DNA from: Dioscorea cayenensis subsp. rotundata
Lineage: Eukaryota > Streptophyta > Magnoliopsida > Dioscoreales > Dioscoreaceae
Direction: 5' to 3'
Assembly: GCF_009730915.1 (NCBI RefSeq)
Contig: NC_052478.1
Span: 21,866,387-21,930,386, forward strand
Length of the DNA: 64,000 nt
Both the position numbers and the translations under genes were made by a program. The notes beneath the pieces were generated by a model. That model searched no databases. It was not told the origin of the DNA and was given only the letters and a program-made list of their open reading frames with translations. Positions 62,070-64,000 of the stretch are shown here, piece by piece (position 1 is the stretch's first letter; every line of letters begins with the position of its first letter).

Positions 62070-64000
62070 ATGGCGGGTGGATCGATCCCAAGCACGCCGC
62101 TTCTCAAGGATGAGCTGGATATCGTCATCCCGACCATCCGAAACCTTGACTTCCTCGAGATGTGGAGGGCGTTCTTCCAGCCGTACCACCTCATCATCGT
62201 TCAGGATGGAGATCCGTCGAGGACCATCAAGGTTCCTGAGGGTTTCGACTACGAGCTCTACAACCGCAACGATATCAATCGGATCTTGGGGCCTAAAGCG
62301 TCCTGTATCTCGTTCAAGGACTCTGCTTGCCGGTGCTTTGGGTTTATGATTTCTAAGAAGAAAGTATATTTTTCACCATTGATGACGATTGCTTCGTAAG
62401 TGCTTCTCTTCTCTTGGTTCTAATTGGGTTTAGGGTTTTAGGGTTTTTTTGGAGGATGAGGAGTCGGGATCTGGGCCAAAATTTTGATTTTTCCTTACTT
62501 AGCTTTATTTGTTTTGTGGGGATTTATTTATTTTTACTTTCTTTTATAGTCCATTAGCTTTACCTTGTTTGTTTGGCACAAATTATTATTAAATTGTGAT
62601 TTCTTTCTTTTTGTTTGAATTTTGTTGTTTATTGAATTATAGTATTTGTTGTATTAGAGAAATGCTAACAAAAATGTAACTTTTTTTGTTTTTTTCATAG
62701 TAGGTAGTTTGGTTATTCATTTTTGATGATAGTATGAGATGTAGACAGTTCAAATATGATGTGGAACCCAATGCAAAACTTTCAATCAATTTGATATGAA
62801 TTTGTGAATGAAGTTTCTTCTAGACCATGCAAATTTGAAATGATAGAGAGCTCCATGAGATCTGGATCTAGAAATGCACAAAAAGTGAAAGTTTGCTGCA
62901 CTCATACCTTTCTGGTTGTTTGATTGCAGAATTTTATATCAGACTACTTGTTTGCCACATGACTCTACCATATACATTGGTCTTATTATTTTTCAATTGT
63001 TTGATCCCTTTGAAGATGTTACTTTCCTTTGGAATGCATGTGACCTCCTTGTTTGCATATTTTAACATGTCAAAAGTACCTGTATTGACCAACGAGGTTG
63101 GGTTGGTCTAAATGGTAGAGGCTTAGGCTTGTTAAGTAAATTGTTTCAAGTTCGAATGCTTATATGTATGCAAAAGAACACCCTCTAGGAGAGTCCACCC
63201 CTTTACGGGGTTTTCACTACCTTGCCTGGATTGATTTAGAGTCCGTGGCTTTTAAAAAATTGACTATTATTGGCGTGGTCACAACGAGAACCAACACAAT
63301 TGATTATTGTAATTTGTTTCTTTTATACTTTATAGCTGCATTATGATTGAATTCTGAGGCAATTGATTTTCTGATTTGATTGAATAGGTAGCAAAGGATC
63401 CGTCTGGCAAGGAGATCAATGCACTTGAGCAGCACATAAAGAACCTGCTCACCCCTTCGACCCCATTTTTCTTCAACACTCTGTATGATCCTTACCGAGA
63501 CGGTGCTGATTTTGTCAGAGGCTATCCTTTCAGCTTCCGTGAAGGCGCTCCTACTGCTGTCTCTCATGGTCTGTGGCTGAACATCCCTGACTATGATGCT
63601 CCCACCCAGCTTGTTAAGCCTCTCGAAAGAAACACGAGGTACTATGTCTTGCAGCAACTCTATAGGTCTCAAGTTCAGATAATGAATTCATCTTTTTCTT
63701 TGTAGGTATGTGGATGCAGTTCTTACAATACCGAAAGGAACATTGTTCCCAATGTGCGGAATGAATCTGGGTTTTAACCGTGAACTGATTGGCCCTGCAA
63801 TGTACTTTGGCCTTATGGGTGATGGCCAGCCTATCGGACGCTACGATGATATGTGGGCAGGATGGTGCACAAAGGTCTATAAGTTTCAATATGTTTGCGT
63901 ACCATTATTGTGCTTTCACAAAATACTGAGACTTGGAATTTTGTAGGTTATCTGCGACCACTTCGGATTGGGAGTGAAGACCGGCTTGCCTTACATTTGG
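62070..64000 (+). CDS. RGP: Reversibly glycosylated polypeptide / UDP-arabinopyranose mutase, 5' part
   Basis: UDP-arabinopyranose mutase interconverts pyranose and furanose UDP-arabinose on the cytosolic side of the Golgi, feeding cell-wall polysaccharide synthesis. Exons 62070-62395, 63388-63638, 63706-63874 and 63947-64000; the gene runs out of the window. Segments: [70 protein letters not shown] and [10 protein letters not shown] (the Arg is the known glycosylation site region). Exon 1 is 326 bases where 324 are needed. The invariant [13 protein letters not shown] stretch carrying the DDD metal/nucleotide motif is broken by two extra bases, apparently in AAA at 62,361-62,363 and TTTTT at 62,369-62,373. 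As given the frame stops at 62,399. Because this is the most conserved part of the protein and the rest is perfect, consensus error is the better reading. Confidence 0.92.
63100..63315 (+). mobile_element. Probable tRNA-derived SINE in RGP intron 1
   Basis: A-box TGGTCTAAATG (63,105-63,115 region) and a B-box-like AGTTCGAATGC about 36 bases later, in the spacing of a pol III promoter, followed by a GC-richer body unlike the surrounding intron. Clean target duplications were not found, so the ends are approximate. Its sequence is not the same family as the SINE at 28.6 kb. Confidence 0.5.

Overview
This is a stretch of flowering-plant nuclear DNA. It is AT-rich and intron-dense, and the genes have plant-only or plant-typed relatives: LONGIFOLIA, a mitochondrial rhomboid of the RBL12 type, ABCB27/ALS1, reversibly glycosylated polypeptide and a plastid/mitochondrial mTERF. 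Species cannot be read from the sequence alone. Protein resemblance from memory leans to a non-grass monocot, but that is only an impression. There is one 1,000-base block of N.

Layout, left to right: 3' exons of an asparagine synthetase domain protein (+); RPL13A (-); LONGIFOLIA (-); about 4.8 kb with no recognised gene; an FCP1-type HAD phosphatase-like gene (-), divergent from eIF3m (+); RBL12 (-), divergent from a single-exon mTERF gene (+); a 4 kb repeat district with a duplicated ABCB27 tail, a LINE 3' fragment, a roughly 310-bp tandem array and a SINE; ABCB27 (-, 17 coding exons); a spacer with two MITEs; the N gap, which removes the end of CSTF50 (-); a mitochondrial carrier (-); a 6 kb gene-poor spacer; a 6-phosphogluconolactonase-like gene (+); HPPK/DHPS (+); an RRM protein (-); and the 5' part of an RGP/UDP-arabinopyranose mutase gene (+).

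The genes form no operon or cluster-like pathway; this is ordinary plant gene neighbourhood with housekeeping functions: translation (RPL13A, eIF3m), mRNA 3'-end formation (CSTF50), folate synthesis, the pentose-phosphate route, organelle transport and proteolysis, and cell-wall arabinose supply. Exon limits were set by hand from GT/AG sites and codon phase, so most should be right to the base, while UTRs are only guessed.

The strongest anomaly is a set of about ten single-base frame breaks confined to four genes (LONGIFOLIA, RBL12, mTERF, RGP). Nine look like one extra base and most fall in short homopolymers. This looks more like consensus error than gene decay. Other points worth a look: two GC-AG introns in CSTF50, a 6PGL homologue whose active-site loop has lost Asp and His, an Asn in the second catalytic Asp position of the HAD gene, and a SINE with a clean 17-bp target duplication. 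I did not find a convincing new biological system.
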